From Hofstenia miamia (taxonomy: Eukaryota > Xenacoelomorpha > Acoela): a stretch of DNA of 64,000 nt. Numbering within the stretch: the first letter of the stretch is position 1; each line of letters begins with the position of its first letter. Location: NCBI GenBank assembly GCA_004352715.1, contig SCFE01000059.1, forward strand, positions 1,665,941 through 1,729,940, in the 5' to 3' direction. The notes below the pieces were generated by a model. The model had not been told where the DNA came from and did not search any database. It saw only the letters and a list, made by a program, of their open reading frames with translations. Both the position numbers and the translations under genes were made by a program. Shown here in pieces: positions 45,577-55,807 of the stretch.

Positions 45577-46320
45577 TTTGTCCAAATACAAGCAAAATTT
45601 TCTGCGTTTTTCTAAATTATTTCACTTTCATTGATAATTCCCAACAATTTTTAATTTGTTTATTTGATTTTTCTGTTTACTTTGAGTTTAGAATTAAGTA
45701 ACTTAAAAAGTGAGCCAATCATATTTTCGTTGGCAATTTTATCCAGGAACTCGATTAAAGCATTTAAATGTATATTTATAACAAGATGAAAAAATTCACT
45801 ATTGCAAAATAGAAATCGTTTATATATTTCTTTTAAAAATAAAACATATTTTCTACTTTTATCAAAAAAGATTTGGAAGAATTAATGCATTTTAGATTTC
45901 CTTAGGTAGTGATTTATTTGGTAGGTTTTATAAGTGTTTCAACTTAATTTAGTGGGTTTTATCAAACTCAGTATATGCCTTAATTTTTTTTGTCTAAATC
46001 TTAGCACTAGAAAATCGGCAAGAGGTCAAAATGACCTTTCTGCATAGTTTGTTTGTTTCATTATTATTCAGCAAAAACACTAGCAGGTGCATATACTTTC
46101 AAATATGTTGATAATCACATTAAATTTGCTATTTGTAGAAATTTTGTTTCTATTGCATATTTTTAGCATTTAAAACATCAGATATAAAGTTTATTCTCAA
46201 GGAGAAATAGCTGTTCTAGTGCTAAAAAATCAAAGCCTTAGAACAAGTTTTTTTTTTTTATCTGTACAAAATGAAAAGTTATATATATATATATATATAT
46301 ATATACATTATAATTGTCAT
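44821..46320. other. Gene-free AT-rich stretch
   Basis: Nothing recognised apart from (TA)n runs at 45493-45572 and 46279-46303. Confidence 0.5.
45493..45572. repeat. Long (TA)n microsatellite
   Basis: About 80 bp of alternating TA, the longest ungapped run in the window. Confidence 0.95.
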
Positions 46321-46323
46321 CGA

Positions 46324-46444
46324 TTGATTTGATATTGATCAGTGTACAAAAGTACATCAGGATATAAATTGAAAAAGCATATCAAACGACATGTATTATT
46401 TCTATCAACATGTAGTAACAATCGCAATAACTTTGAGATAGAAA
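46324..46444 (-). repeat. Dispersed repeat, copy 1 (3' of the channel gene)
   Basis: On the minus strand this matches 56956-57045 on the plus strand. Shared blocks are TTTCTATCTCA, ATTGTTACTACATG, ACATGTCGTTTGAT, GCTTTTTCAAT, GTACTTTTGTACA and TGATCAATATCAAATCAA. Copy 1 carries two extra segments of about 18 and 12 bp. It begins about 75 bp past the channel stop codon. Confidence 0.75.
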
Positions 46445-46518
46445 TAAGTGTAGAAAGACATGAATTGTAGTAAATATTTACATACTTCATTTTAAGAGTT
46501 TCAGAATTTGGCAATAGT

Positions 46519-47748
46519 TCATTCATAGCTGCTAGAGATATACGCGTACCGTCCACAGTATATGAAGATTACAGTAATATATGAGCTCGGAAAAATCCGT
46601 TTAGAGTATGAATCTACTTTAGCAGGATTTATTCTTACGATTAATCGATCAAATACAACGAGAACTGCCATGGCATAGTAGCCTATTCCAGAGCGACCTC
46701 TTTTCTTTATGCCAACCTTTTTTAGAAGGAAAATGTAAGTAATGACAGAGAACTCTATGAGAGCAGCAAACACAAAAACAAACGACAAGATAAAGTAGTA
46801 GTCCAATGCTTTAACTTTTGAAGCCTTCGGTAGTCGACTGTTAACTCCGCCCATCAACATCATAAGTGTTAATACGCTTGTGATTGACAATGAAGCTCGT
46901 GCAGGAGTGCTCTTTCTATCCACCCAGAATCCGACCCAACTTAGCACAACTAGTAGTGTGCTTGGAACATAACTTTGAATAATGTGATACACAAGTATCC
47001 TTTTCAAGTAAAACGTTATCTCCAGATCTGTAAAATTGCCAGTGGTGAAGTTAAGCTCATATTGATCAATTTTATGCTTTCGAAGCTCAAATTGAGCGAG
47101 ATTAATGTTATTAGTTACCTTAACGGCCCCTTCTGATTTCCATTGTAGAATAAGATCGTTTGTAGTATATCCATATGTTTCTATAATTAATCGGCATTGC
47201 TGTTCATCCATAGGGAAATAAGTAAGATCAATAGTACACTTTGCTATCACTGTTACTCGACATGACAAAAGTATCTCACCTGTATATGTAAGTCTTAGAA
47301 GCATGTTTGGAACCATTGTTGAATGTTTGAACTCATTCAAACTATCAGGAAAGTAACTATCCGGCACCCAGATTTTCTTAATAAAATCATGGCTTAGAGT
47401 GAGTGCACCACCGCTCAGATGTTTTGGTCGTTTAAAACTTAAACGTTTGTCAACCCAAAACTGGCGAAAATTAAAATCCACTCGAAAGCTGTTTTCTGTT
47501 TCAGAAATTGGTCCAAGACTATCGACGAGCACCGTCACATTAACCTGAATAGGTTTATTTCCCAAACCAGGTCTCAATGTTTTGTCATAGTTTTTAAGAA
47601 GTCCTCTTAGGAGCGTTGTTGTTTCGTTCATTAAGGTAAGACGATCATGCTCAAGTTGTTCTGCTTTCGATCGCGCAAAGCCGAAATCTGTGTCATATGC
47701 AGTAACTAGTGTGTAGAAGTACACCAAAATGAGACTAGTCCAAAGCAT
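46519..47748 (-). CDS. Cys-loop ligand-gated anion channel subunit (GABA-A-receptor-like), intronless
   Basis: Pentameric neurotransmitter-gated chloride channel subunit of the plasma membrane. The open frame starts at 47835 (438 aa). I prefer the second Met (47748), because MLWTSLILVYFYTLVTA then acts as a signal peptide, leaving 409 aa. In 438-aa numbering: FRQFWVD 123-129, WVPDSYF 156-162, Cys-loop C200-C214 with FPMD, and M1 about 280-304. M2 follows PAR 311-313, the -2' to 0' anion-selectivity motif; M3 is about 345-370 and M4 about 415-434. NVT and NFT sequons are extracellular. ETYGYTTNDL and the M2 flank resemble GABA-A subunits, but the ligand cannot be read from sequence. The M3-M4 loop is only about 43 residues. 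No intron interrupts the homology. Confidence 0.93.
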   Translation of the reverse strand: MLWTSLILVYFYTLVTAYDTDFGFARSKAEQLEHDRLTLMNETTTLLRGLLKNYDKTLRPGLGNKPIQVNVTVLVDSLGPISETENSFRVDFNFRQFWVDKRLSFKRPKHLSGGALTLSHDFIKKIWVPDSYFPDSLNEFKHSTMVPNMLLRLTYTGEILLSCRVTVIAKCTIDLTYFPMDEQQCRLIIETYGYTTNDLILQWKSEGAVKVTNNINLAQFELRKHKIDQYELNFTTGNFTDLEITFYLKRILVYHIIQSYVPSTLLVVLSWVGFWVDRKSTPARASLSITSVLTLMMLMGGVNSRLPKASKVKALDYYFILSFVFVFAALIEFSVITYIFLLKKVGIKKRGRSGIGYYAMAVLVVFDRLIVRINPAKVDSYSKRIFPSSYITVIFIYCGRYAYISSSYE

Positions 47749-47895
47749 TCCCGAAAAAATGCAATTACAGCATTCGTGTGATAAAGCGCCACATTTAATG
47801 GTAAAATGGAAGAATGGCGACCAACTTTCCTTCAAAATAATTCCCTGCGTTGCGATTTACAATGAATGCATTTTATTGGTTGTCAACTCACTTAG

Positions 47896-47906
47896 CTATT
47901 ATATAC
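47896..47906 (-). promoter_or_regulatory. Possible TATA box of the channel gene
   Basis: The minus strand reads TCGTATATAATAGC about 65 bp before the first in-frame ATG and 150 bp before the preferred start. Chance is quite possible in DNA this AT-rich. Confidence 0.2.
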
Positions 47907-47909
47907 GAC

Positions 47910-49302
47910 GCTGAATTTAAATTTTTCCAGCGTTTATAATAAAATATCTCGCATCCGTTCCTGCTAAATTTTGGAATGGATGTCTACAGCTCTTTGGAAA
48001 AGTAAATTATAACAACAGATGTGAGCTGAAATTCCCCAATTGCAAGGTGAAGCAGCAATTGTAATTCATAGCCAAATAACTGTCACAAAATTCTACATTT
48101 CTATGCTATATGTAATTCCTAAAGAAAGCAAATAAATTTGCTTTAACTACTAACGCTCTCAAAAATAAATTTCCTCCTGTTAAATTATAAACCTTTTTGT
48201 CTACAAGTTTTATAAGCAGACAAGTTATATTTCTGTATTTTAAGGCCTCTTTGGATGGGATTGGGAAAGAGCGAGATCCCAGTATTAGGTAATATTGAAA
48301 AATGCAATTAAATAATTTTATAAAATAGTAAAATTATTAAAATCATTAAAATCACATAATTTTTTCCATTTGAATTGTAAGCACATATTAAAATTTTTCG
48401 TTTTTTGTTCAATACTAGAAGGACATGGGGGTGAAAATATTGTCCAAATGCTGTTCGGTTGGACCCAGGAAACATTGTGCTCGGCGCATTTAATTTACCA
48501 CAATTCGGCCTATTTTGCTGAATCAATGTTGGGTATGCTAAAAATTTATGAAGTAAAAAATGAAATCCATAAATATAAATCTAAACTGAATCTTGGAATA
48601 AAATAAAAAACTAATGGATAATATTTATTAAATAACAATGGAAAATGATCAAATTATTATATACATATAAACTTGGTTGGTTCGAGTCATTATCTGACAA
48701 GAAACCTGGTGTCACCTACGCTTAATTGCTGGTTGACAGTGGGTCCACAATAAAACAATTTCTCCTCAATATTTGTTCAGTTTCCTTGAGACAGCTCATC
48801 ACTGCTTAATCAAGTTGGAACAATAGATTTTTAAGTCGCATTTGTTTTGGTTGAGAGTTGATGAGGACCCATTGGCAACTGACTTTTCACTTCTAAATCT
48901 TATGTAAGAATCCTGCAAACTTCACTGAGATTTGTCATTATACTTCTGCGCCAATTCACCTAAGGAAGCAATTGGCTCTGTTTGAAATTGGCGACTTGAA
49001 ATATATTCTGTCATCCCTGGCTTTTACGCCGCTTCCAACAAAATAGTTTCTTTCAAAAAAAAATACGATCACCAATATTTATTTCCTTGGATATTTGTTG
49101 AACTCCTCTCAATATGATAATGCAACTTCAGTGTTCATTGCCTTCCATTATTATACATATTTCATGAAAACCAGCTTCCCTATTCAATTAAAATGAAAAA
49201 TATTCAGTCAAATTTGAAAATGCCACGTTGGAAAAATAAATTTCAAGAAAATTGCCCATTAGTTATTAAAAGACGTGGTAAATATTGTTAAGTTAATTCA
49301 AA
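47910..49302. other. Gene-free stretch upstream of the channel gene
   Basis: No ORF above 78 codons with a motif and no terminal repeats. Any regulatory sites cannot be recognised by eye. Confidence 0.45.
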
Positions 49303-49594
49303 TATATATATATATATATATATATATACAGGGTGGCGCAAAAGTTACTACATTTCAAACCAATCATGGAATTAGTGAGTTATTTCATTGAAGGTCGCTT
49401 GGATGCAGCTCACTACAGACAGCTCACTGAACTCACTGAAAATTTTTCACCCGAACTACACGACGTGGTATCGCACACCTATGTCATTTTCAGCAAGATG
49501 AAGCACCAGCCCATATAGCTCTTACAACACGTGCCTTTCTTAATCAACAGTTTCCAGACAGGTGGGTTGGCAAATTCGGCCCCACAGCAGGGCC

Positions 49595-49792
49595 CACCAA
49601 AGGAGTCCAGATTATCATTAAGCAAAAGTTACAGTAGTCAACCACTCATAATACGCAGGAACTTAAACAAGCAGTTGGACTTAATGAAATCGAAATTGAT
49701 GTTCTACGCAAAATCCACAGCGCACATTCAGGTGTTTTCAACTTTGTATCGATATTGGCGGTTTGCAAGTCGATCCATAAGATAAATAACTA
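49595..49792. repeat. Direct-repeat copy A at an N junction (contig overlap)
   Basis: 198 bp repeated at 49794-49991 with only N49793 between. Probable assembly artefact within the transposon. Confidence 0.9.
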
Positions 49793-49793
49793 N

Positions 49794-49991
49794 CACCAAA
49801 GGAGTCCAGATTATCATTAAGCAAAAGTTACAGTAGTCAACCACTCATAATACGCAGGAACTTAAACAAGCAGTTGGACTTAATGAAATCGAAATTGATG
49901 TTCTACGCAAAATCCACAGCGCACATTCAGGTGTTTTCAACTTTGTATCGATATTGGCGGTTTGCAAGTCGATCCATAAGATAAATAACTA
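49794..49991. repeat. Direct-repeat copy B at an N junction
   Basis: Second copy of 49595-49792. It runs on into the unique right end of the element. Confidence 0.9.
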
Positions 49992-50151
49992 GTATTTGTT
50001 TACTTATTTATTTTATTTACTTCACATATTCTATATAGAACATAATTTTGATGTTGTTTAATTTTTGTTAGGATTTTTGAAACGTAGGGGACATTGATTT
50101 GAAACGTAGTAAGTTATGGGTCACCTTGTATATATATATATATATATATAT

Positions 50152-50465
50152 GAACATGAAAGATTCTTAAGACTAAATATGTTTGCATAATGAGTATAAA
50201 ATCTTTTATTATCAACGCATTTCGACATTATAATTGTCATTTTCAAGATAATTAATAATTAATGTCTATTTTTTCCTTCTTTTTCAAAATATTTTCCGCT
50301 ATTTTTGTTTCTTGATATTTAATAATTATTTTAAAATAGTTTCGTTTTGGTGGGTGTGCACGTAAAAATATTTCTGAATTAAGATGACTTCACATATGTT
50401 CTTCCATTCTCGTGCTTAAATGTCGTCTGGTCTCGCCGATGTATGAATAATTGCATTCAATTAAA
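50152..50465 (-). mobile_element. Penelope-like element copy 2, GIY-YIG end, minus strand
   Basis: Minus-strand translation from about 50460 reads [24 protein letters not shown], a stop, then NSEIFLRAHPPKRNYFK. It is nearly the same as the copy at 11.2 kb. The hammerhead-like fold (50208-50252) and the GTCTTAAGAATCTTTC tail follow in the same order, then (TA)n. Coding is broken by a stop and a deletion before the fold. Confidence 0.75.
50208..50252 (-). ncRNA. Hammerhead-like fold of PLE copy 2
   Basis: On the minus strand ATTATC and GATAAT close stem I, GACA/TGTC form stem II, and GAAATGCGTT gives the GAA core with a U-G pair in stem III. The UUGAAAA core is the same as in copy 1, again with positions 3 and 8 both changed. 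Confidence 0.4.
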
Positions 50466-50526
50466 TACTTTGAAAGACCTTTAATGAACAAACAAAAAGA
50501 CATTAGCAAGTTAAATATATTTTATA
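50466..50526 (+). mobile_element. Inverted PLE fragment joined head to head
   Basis: TTTGAAAGACCTTTAATGAA and the following AACAAAAAGACATTAGCAAG match the C-terminal coding end of PLE copy 1 (11360-11418) on the plus strand. They abut the minus-strand copy at 50465. The two halves belong to neighbouring parts of the same protein but lie in opposite orientation. Confidence 0.65.
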
Positions 50527-50699
50527 TTCACTATTCAAATATAAATATATATATATACATATTTGGAAAAAGATCTTTGGACAGACTATTAAATCAAATA
50601 TATAACAGAAATATTTAGTACATTTTTGAAGCAATATCTCTTTGCAACCTTGTAACATAGATGATTTAAATTTTAAGCAGCTAATGATACCTGTCGTTG

Positions 50700-51830
50700 T
50701 TGAAGTCACAGACGCATTGGTTTGGTAGTTTTTTGATTAAAATGCCCCGAATTCCCGTTTCTGTCAAAAATATGAAATTGAACTTGGACTGAGAAAACTT
50801 CATGGTTTAGTATATGCGATGTTCTCAACAGTTTAAAGCGATCATTGGCATACATTTTACGGAGAAATAAGGAGATTTTACCGAAAAACAAAGAAGGCCA
50901 CAAAATATAACCAAAATATGGCCGTCCAAAGTGCCCACAAAACGAGAGGAAAGGTCTTAGTTACAGTATCTTCATGCAATCATTTTGCGACCCCAAGATA
51001 ACTAAAAATAGAAGCTTCAATTGTCTCAAATTTATCCGATAATTCAATCAGATGTTAGTTAACCCTTTCAACCCGAAATTTTTTTTCTGTAATTATTATT
51101 ATTTTTAGATTCTAGATGGCTAAAACATATAATGTAAAGTTGTTTTATAAAGTTTATGATGATTACTATTATATGGGACAAAAGAAGTTAATTGGTACAT
51201 ATATGTACCATCCGGGTTGAAAGAGTTACCCCGCAATGGATTGCATGAAAGAATTTGTGCCAGAGCCTAAAATGTAGTTCATATTCAAAAAAAGAGTTTC
51301 ATTTTGTCGTAACAAATTGAAGTGGGTTGTTTGGGATTTGAAAAGGTGTCTTATTGGATGTATCAAAGATTGAATTTTATCAACAAAGAATATATCATGT
51401 TCATCCATAAAGGTTTGCGTAGTAAGCCGGGTGATGGATATATAACTATAGTTAGATGTCCTGGCTTTCTAAATACTTTGAATACCAGCGAATAATTTCC
51501 AATGAGATCGCTCAACTGTACAGAAGCCCATCAGTGCTTTTTCAATAAAGTAAGGCAGGGTATCGCGCAGCACGAACGACATCCACATTCTTGGATTACT
51601 TTAACTTCATCTTTCTCAAAGCCCTGACTATCGATAATTGAGAAACTTTGGAAGACGTTAAAACACCCTGTAATCCTCAGAAACTCAGCTTCAATAGACG
51701 AGAAAGAATGGTACAAAATAGACACCTTGCAATAAACAAGATTTATGAATCGTTGCTTAGGCGAATTACTAATGTTTTTAATGAGATGGATCAAAGCACT
51801 GCAACGTAACATTCTTAACAATTATTAACA
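50700..51830 (-). other. Cluster of unrecognised minus-strand ORFs split by a MITE
   Basis: Minus-strand ORFs at 51531-51821 (96 codons), 51226-51408 (60) and 50706-50903 (65) follow one another. The second runs up to the inverted end of the 51063-51225 MITE. I recognise no domain. The 51531-51821 frame lies antisense to a Tc1 relic, so it at least is probably a shadow. Confidence 0.2.
51063..51225. mobile_element. piggyBac-like MITE
   Basis: TTAA then CCCTTTCAACCCG at 51059-51075 is mirrored by CGGGTTGAAAGAG then TTAC at 51213-51229. A perfect palindrome TGGTACATATATGTACCA (51193-51210) lies just inside the right end. TTAA targets with CCCTTTC ends are characteristic of piggyBac-group elements. 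About 163 bp, non-coding. Confidence 0.7.
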
Positions 51831-51889
51831 CTTTAGTCTTATTTATTCATTAATAATTATTGAGGAACGAAAACTTTTGTCCACCACTG
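51590..51889 (+). mobile_element. Tc1-like transposon 3' end
   Basis: Reads SQSPD, then after a frameshift LSIIEKLWKTLKHPVI, then EKEWYKIDTLAINKIYESLL and RRITNVFNE. This is the Tc1 transposase C-terminus (SPDLNPIENLW...EEW..I....I..L..S...R). The terminal sequence CGAAAACTTTTGTCCACCAC then TGTA ends the element near 51889. The left end was not found. Confidence 0.75.
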
Positions 51890-53252
51890 TAAATGTTTTT
51901 TCTTTTACGTCAATAAATATTAAATAAAAATTTTTTTCTCTAAACAACCCATAAATGCCTTAAGAATTTAAAAATGCAAACTATATTTTTCTACACAGTT
52001 TATAATTGTATAGTCTTCACTACATTTGGGTTAATTTGCGATCATTTTTTTTGAAAATTCTGCCCATTTTTGCAAAACCTCTAACCAAGTCGGTTCATCC
52101 CATGCTTTACTTTAGTTCAACATTCATTTTCTAAACAGCGCTTGTTCATATCGGATGCCCGCAGGATGTGCCTCTTATTGGACATTTATTTATCGTTTCT
52201 AATATTTTCAATAAAATGACAGGAAGATATTTTGAGCAACGAAAATCTGTTTATGGGATTCTACTATTTTATTTCTATGGTGAAAGAAAAATATAATAAT
52301 TAGCAGTTATTTATAGAATTAAACTTTCATAATGGTATCAACCAATGAATTAAGATTAAGCAATCATATAAAACGTTAATTGGTAGATTCAAACATTCAT
52401 TCAGCATTTCAAAACATACTTACAACCTGCGAATTGAAATTTTCTTTAGAACATTCATGAATGATTTACGTAAGTTGAAGTTTTTAAATAATTAGAAGTA
52501 AACTAGATGTTTACAAGTCCTTCGTGATGAAGGAGATTATCTTACACGCATACACATCGGATAAAACGTTATTTTAAAATTTTATGCTAAATATTTCAAC
52601 TGTTTTATATATTGAAGTTCTAAATTTACTCGAGGTTCATTTAATTGATGCATAAACTTCTTTGACTGCTCTTTTAAAGCCCTTGCAGTGTTTATTATTT
52701 ACAATCAAGTCAAAATATATCAGATATTTTGGTATAGTGATTTCAATGTTAAAGATGTAAATTTTTCCAATATTTCAATTTACATCATATCAAAACCATA
52801 ATGAGAAAAAGTATCACCCTAATTAATGATTGCTTATTTTGCTTTTATACGTGAAGCTATTCCCAATAGAACTTTGAAGTGGTTTGACATAATTGAATGG
52901 CTGTGGAAACATTTGTTAACCACGTGAAGACAAACACTAAATCACATTAATTATGCTTTGTCTTCACTGTTTATTCATCACACGTTTTCATATGCCGACA
53001 TAGATCCATTTAAATTAATAGATTCTTGAATTGAAAGTCCAAACATGCAGCAAAACGATAAAAAGTCATTTGTTTATTTTGAAACTTTCGTCCCCTACTT
53101 TTAGGTATTATATAAAAAGAAATTTTGCTAAATTCAATGTCTCGTTTTGCAATGCATTTCAACGATTAATATAGAATTTAATTTAAAGATATTTAAATAA
53201 AACTATAACAGGTCATATACATTTTCAACTGCATTTTCACATATACTTTAGG
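51890..53252. other. Gene-free AT-rich stretch upstream of the homeobox gene
   Basis: Nothing recognisable. ACATATACTTTAG just before 53253 could be a splice acceptor, so a 5' UTR exon may lie here. Confidence 0.4.
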
Positions 53253-53323
53253 ATGAAAACGAATTTGGGAAATTCACTTGATTGCCAGTTGTGTTGTCAA
53301 AAGCGGATTGTCAACGTCCAAAG
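53253..53323 (+). CDS. Iroquois-like gene, predicted exon 1
   Basis: 71 nt from ATG to donor, phase 2. Encodes a Cys-rich start (CQLCC) with no known domain. Support is the open frame, splice sites and phase only. Confidence 0.4.
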
Positions 53324-55181
53324 GTAGGATAAAAGTACACTGAAAATCTTTTAATAAAAACAAAGGCTGTGCTATGTTTATGTGGGATAATTTGCAATAA
53401 ATGAAGTCTTTTGACATTATATAAATAATTTGTAAAAAATTCATTTTCTTAGATTGATTAAAATCACACTAATTGTAATATAAATCATTTTCAGACATTG
53501 CTCTAATTTTTCCTTAAATGAAGACATGTATTTAAAATATTTAACAGATAACAGATTATTGTTCCACCAGTACACATGTACATGTGTATTGCATACGGAA
53601 AAACGGATCTGATCTTTCTTGAGTATTATAATTGACATTTTCACTTTATGTACATATGCTATAAATTTGTCTAAAATTTAAGTAACTTTTTTTTAACTTT
53701 TATATAATAGAATTGTATATTGATTAAGCTTAAATCCAAGAATTTTTTAATACGACTGTTAATTACAGTCTTTCAGAGAATCTCAGGATCGTTATTGAAA
53801 TAATTTTGTTTTCCAAACAATAAACTCGCAATATCAAAAACACTTGAAGTGGAATTACTAAATACAATACACAATATTCAGTGAAATGAAATATTAATAA
53901 ATATTGAAACAGCTGAATAAATTTGATGCAGACTTTAATAAATGATATTTGGTAAGTAAATAATCTGGTAGATCACTTTATTTAGAAAAACTATGATATT
54001 TTTCTAAACGTTTCTAGAATATTGGTAATTGCTATCACCTAAAGAAATTATTTATTGGTGTTAAGTCACATACGAGCTATAATAGGCCGAGAATAACACA
54101 TATGACGATTGTGGTCGATTAACACAGATTTTGTTTATGAATTTCGGTTTTTGTTTAACTGCGTTTACCGTTCCCAATTTGAATTTTTTTAAATTAAAGT
54201 TAATGTATTAGAATTTTTCTCAGTCCGTGGTTTATCACATCCCCTCATATAATAAAGAAAATTCAGCAATTTATATAATTTCAAATCAGAATTTCCATAG
54301 AATAATACATTCGTTATTTCATGATGATACAAACATAATTGATCAATATTATTGATAACATTTTAATTCACATCTATAATTTTAGTAGCAAAAATTATTT
54401 GGCAAATATAACTATTGAAAATATACATGTAAATGCACTATACTACCTATAAAGTATTATTGAATTTGCATACGTATTATTAAAGTACAATTTAAGATAT
54501 TCTTGAAATGTAAAATAGTAAGGCTACATCAGTTTAGTTGTTCTTTGAAAACGTAGGTTTCGAGTAAAAGTGGTAACTCAGTGCGACCCATTCTGTTTCT
54601 GATATTTAAAATACCTTCTTATGTCCAGAAAAACTATTTCAGTCAGCTCATTCTTAATATATAACTTTTATTCCTCAGCAGATAATGAAATCTCACAGAA
54701 AACTTGAGGCTAGTAATATTTCTACGATGTTTTTTAATTAATAAATTCCTGCAAAAGTTTTAATAATCTAAATTTTAGAGCTTACTCTGTTCCCTCAAGT
54801 GTAGTGACTAATAAATATGTGGAAGCTTCCCAGCACTTAAAAGAAAACACCCACCCTCTTAGAGTATGGATGGAACAACATATTCTAAATCCTTATCCAA
54901 CAAAAAGCGAGAAAGCCATGTTGTCACTCGTCACAAAAATGTCAATCACGCAGGTTTCAACTTGGTTTGCAAATGCCAGGCGGAGGCTTAAAAAAGAAAA
55001 GAGGGAATTATGTTGGGAATATTTAGTTCATCCACAATTTCAGTATATCAATGTGAAGAAGTGCTTTGAACAGGAGACTTTTAATAAAAGAAAATTGGAA
55101 ATATTTCCTTTAGTGGCGAGTTTGCCTAAAAGAGAACATTCTTTGAAGTCTAAGATTTGGTCTATCGAACAGTTTCTGTAG
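53253..55181 (+). CDS. Iroquois-class TALE homeobox protein, two exons (53253-53323, 54779-55181)
   Basis: Probable nuclear DNA-binding transcription factor of 157 aa. Exon 2 carries the homeodomain (about residues 38-100). It has the TALE loop with NPYPTK, then [20 protein letters not shown] and [10 protein letters not shown]. Ala at homeodomain position 50 (WFANARRR) and the [20 protein letters not shown] context favour Iroquois over Mohawk, Meis, Pbx or Tgif. Exon 1 ([20 protein letters not shown]...) is predicted only from an ATG, a donor AAAG|GTAGGA and an exact phase match to acceptor AATTTTAG. The basic N-terminal arm of the homeodomain is weak and only about 57 residues follow it, with no Iro box seen. 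The protein is much shorter than usual for the class (over 400 aa), so further exons or a divergent paralogue are possible. AATAAA lies at 55257-55262. Confidence 0.8.
54779..55181 (+). CDS. Iroquois-like gene, homeodomain exon
   Basis: Acceptor TAAATTTTAG followed by AGCTTAC. Reads [20 protein letters not shown], then the homeodomain, then ELCWEY and a basic tail ending IWSIEQFL before TAG. Homology across the TALE homeodomain is unmistakable. Confidence 0.93.
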
Positions 55182-55256
55182 CATCTTTGTACATGCAGAT
55201 GTGTGATGTTGACAACTTAGTTTAATTTTTTTTAATGCTTTCTATTATTACATCTC

Positions 55257-55262
55257 AATAAA
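55257..55262 (+). terminator. Poly(A) signal of the homeobox gene
   Basis: AATAAA lies 75 nt after the stop codon, in a segment that is partly repeated at 55772-55816. Confidence 0.6.
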
Positions 55263-55275
55263 AATATTATATATA

Positions 55276-55771
55276 CAGTACCGGAAATTGAAGTTGGGGC
55301 AGCTTCAACTGTCAGTGCAAAATTACATTAATACATAGAAGAAATAAATGGAATATTAAAGTTTACGTGAATAATGCTATTTTACATCTAAATCAACAAT
55401 TTAGAACTTCTTTTCTTTGCAATACCTAAATTTATCATCCTGTATTCAACGTTTTGTATTTTAAACATTATTTAAACACGGAAATTGAAGTTGAGGCACT
55501 CATTGAAATTGATCATTCTCGTAAAATTATTATTGTGTACATGTCCAATATAGGTTTCAATTGTAACTTGTAAGCTTTTATACTATATTAAAGTGGTTTT
55601 TCTCTATACATAATGCCGAAAACTATCCCAAACGCAATAAGAGCACCTTAAATCAAACATCACAGAGAAAGAGCATCGTCACGCCCTTTGTCTGAAAACC
55701 TAAAGATTCCAAAATCAACAGTAGTCGAATCATCAAAATTTATAAGGATCGTGGTATACTTACTCCATTTG
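55276..55771 (+). mobile_element. Tc1-like 5' part with IR/DR-type repeats and HTH remnant
   Basis: GGAAATTGAAGTTGGGGCA (about 55283) and GGAAATTGAAGTTGAGGCA (about 55480) are direct repeats about 200 bp apart, as in the long terminal repeats of IR/DR Tc1 elements. A frame from ATG 55612 follows. With one shift it gives ENLKIPKSTVVRIIKIYKDR, the transposase helix-turn-helix. It stops at 55771, so the catalytic domain is lost. Confidence 0.65.
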
Positions 55772-55807
55772 TTTAATGCTTTCTAATATTACATTTAAAT
55801 AAGAATA

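Larger units (their letters stand above)
49329..50128 (+). mobile_element. mariner/Tc1-superfamily element inserted in (TA)n
   Basis: Ends CAGGGTGGCGCAAAAGTTAC (49329) and GTAAGTTATGGGTCACCTTG (to 50128) are inverted, with TA on both sides inside a TA microsatellite. The plus strand reads HFQQDEAPAHIALTTRAFLN, then QQFPDRWVGKFGPTA. That is the catalytic-Asp block and the following FP.RWIG..GP.A segment of these transposases. Removing the 199-bp assembly duplication leaves about 600 bp, so much of the transposase is deleted. Confidence 0.8.

Noticed and set aside
45443-45634. 63-codon ORF with a long Ile-Tyr repeat
   Set aside because: It is the translation of a (TA)n microsatellite.
46519-47835. 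Using the first ATG (47835) as the channel start
   Set aside because: The first 29 residues are Cys-rich and not signal-like, while the second Met begins a good signal peptide. The longer form cannot be fully excluded.
51531-51821. 96-codon minus-strand ORF with a Cys-rich segment
   Set aside because: The opposite strand encodes a clear Tc1 transposase C-terminus, so this frame is most likely a shadow.
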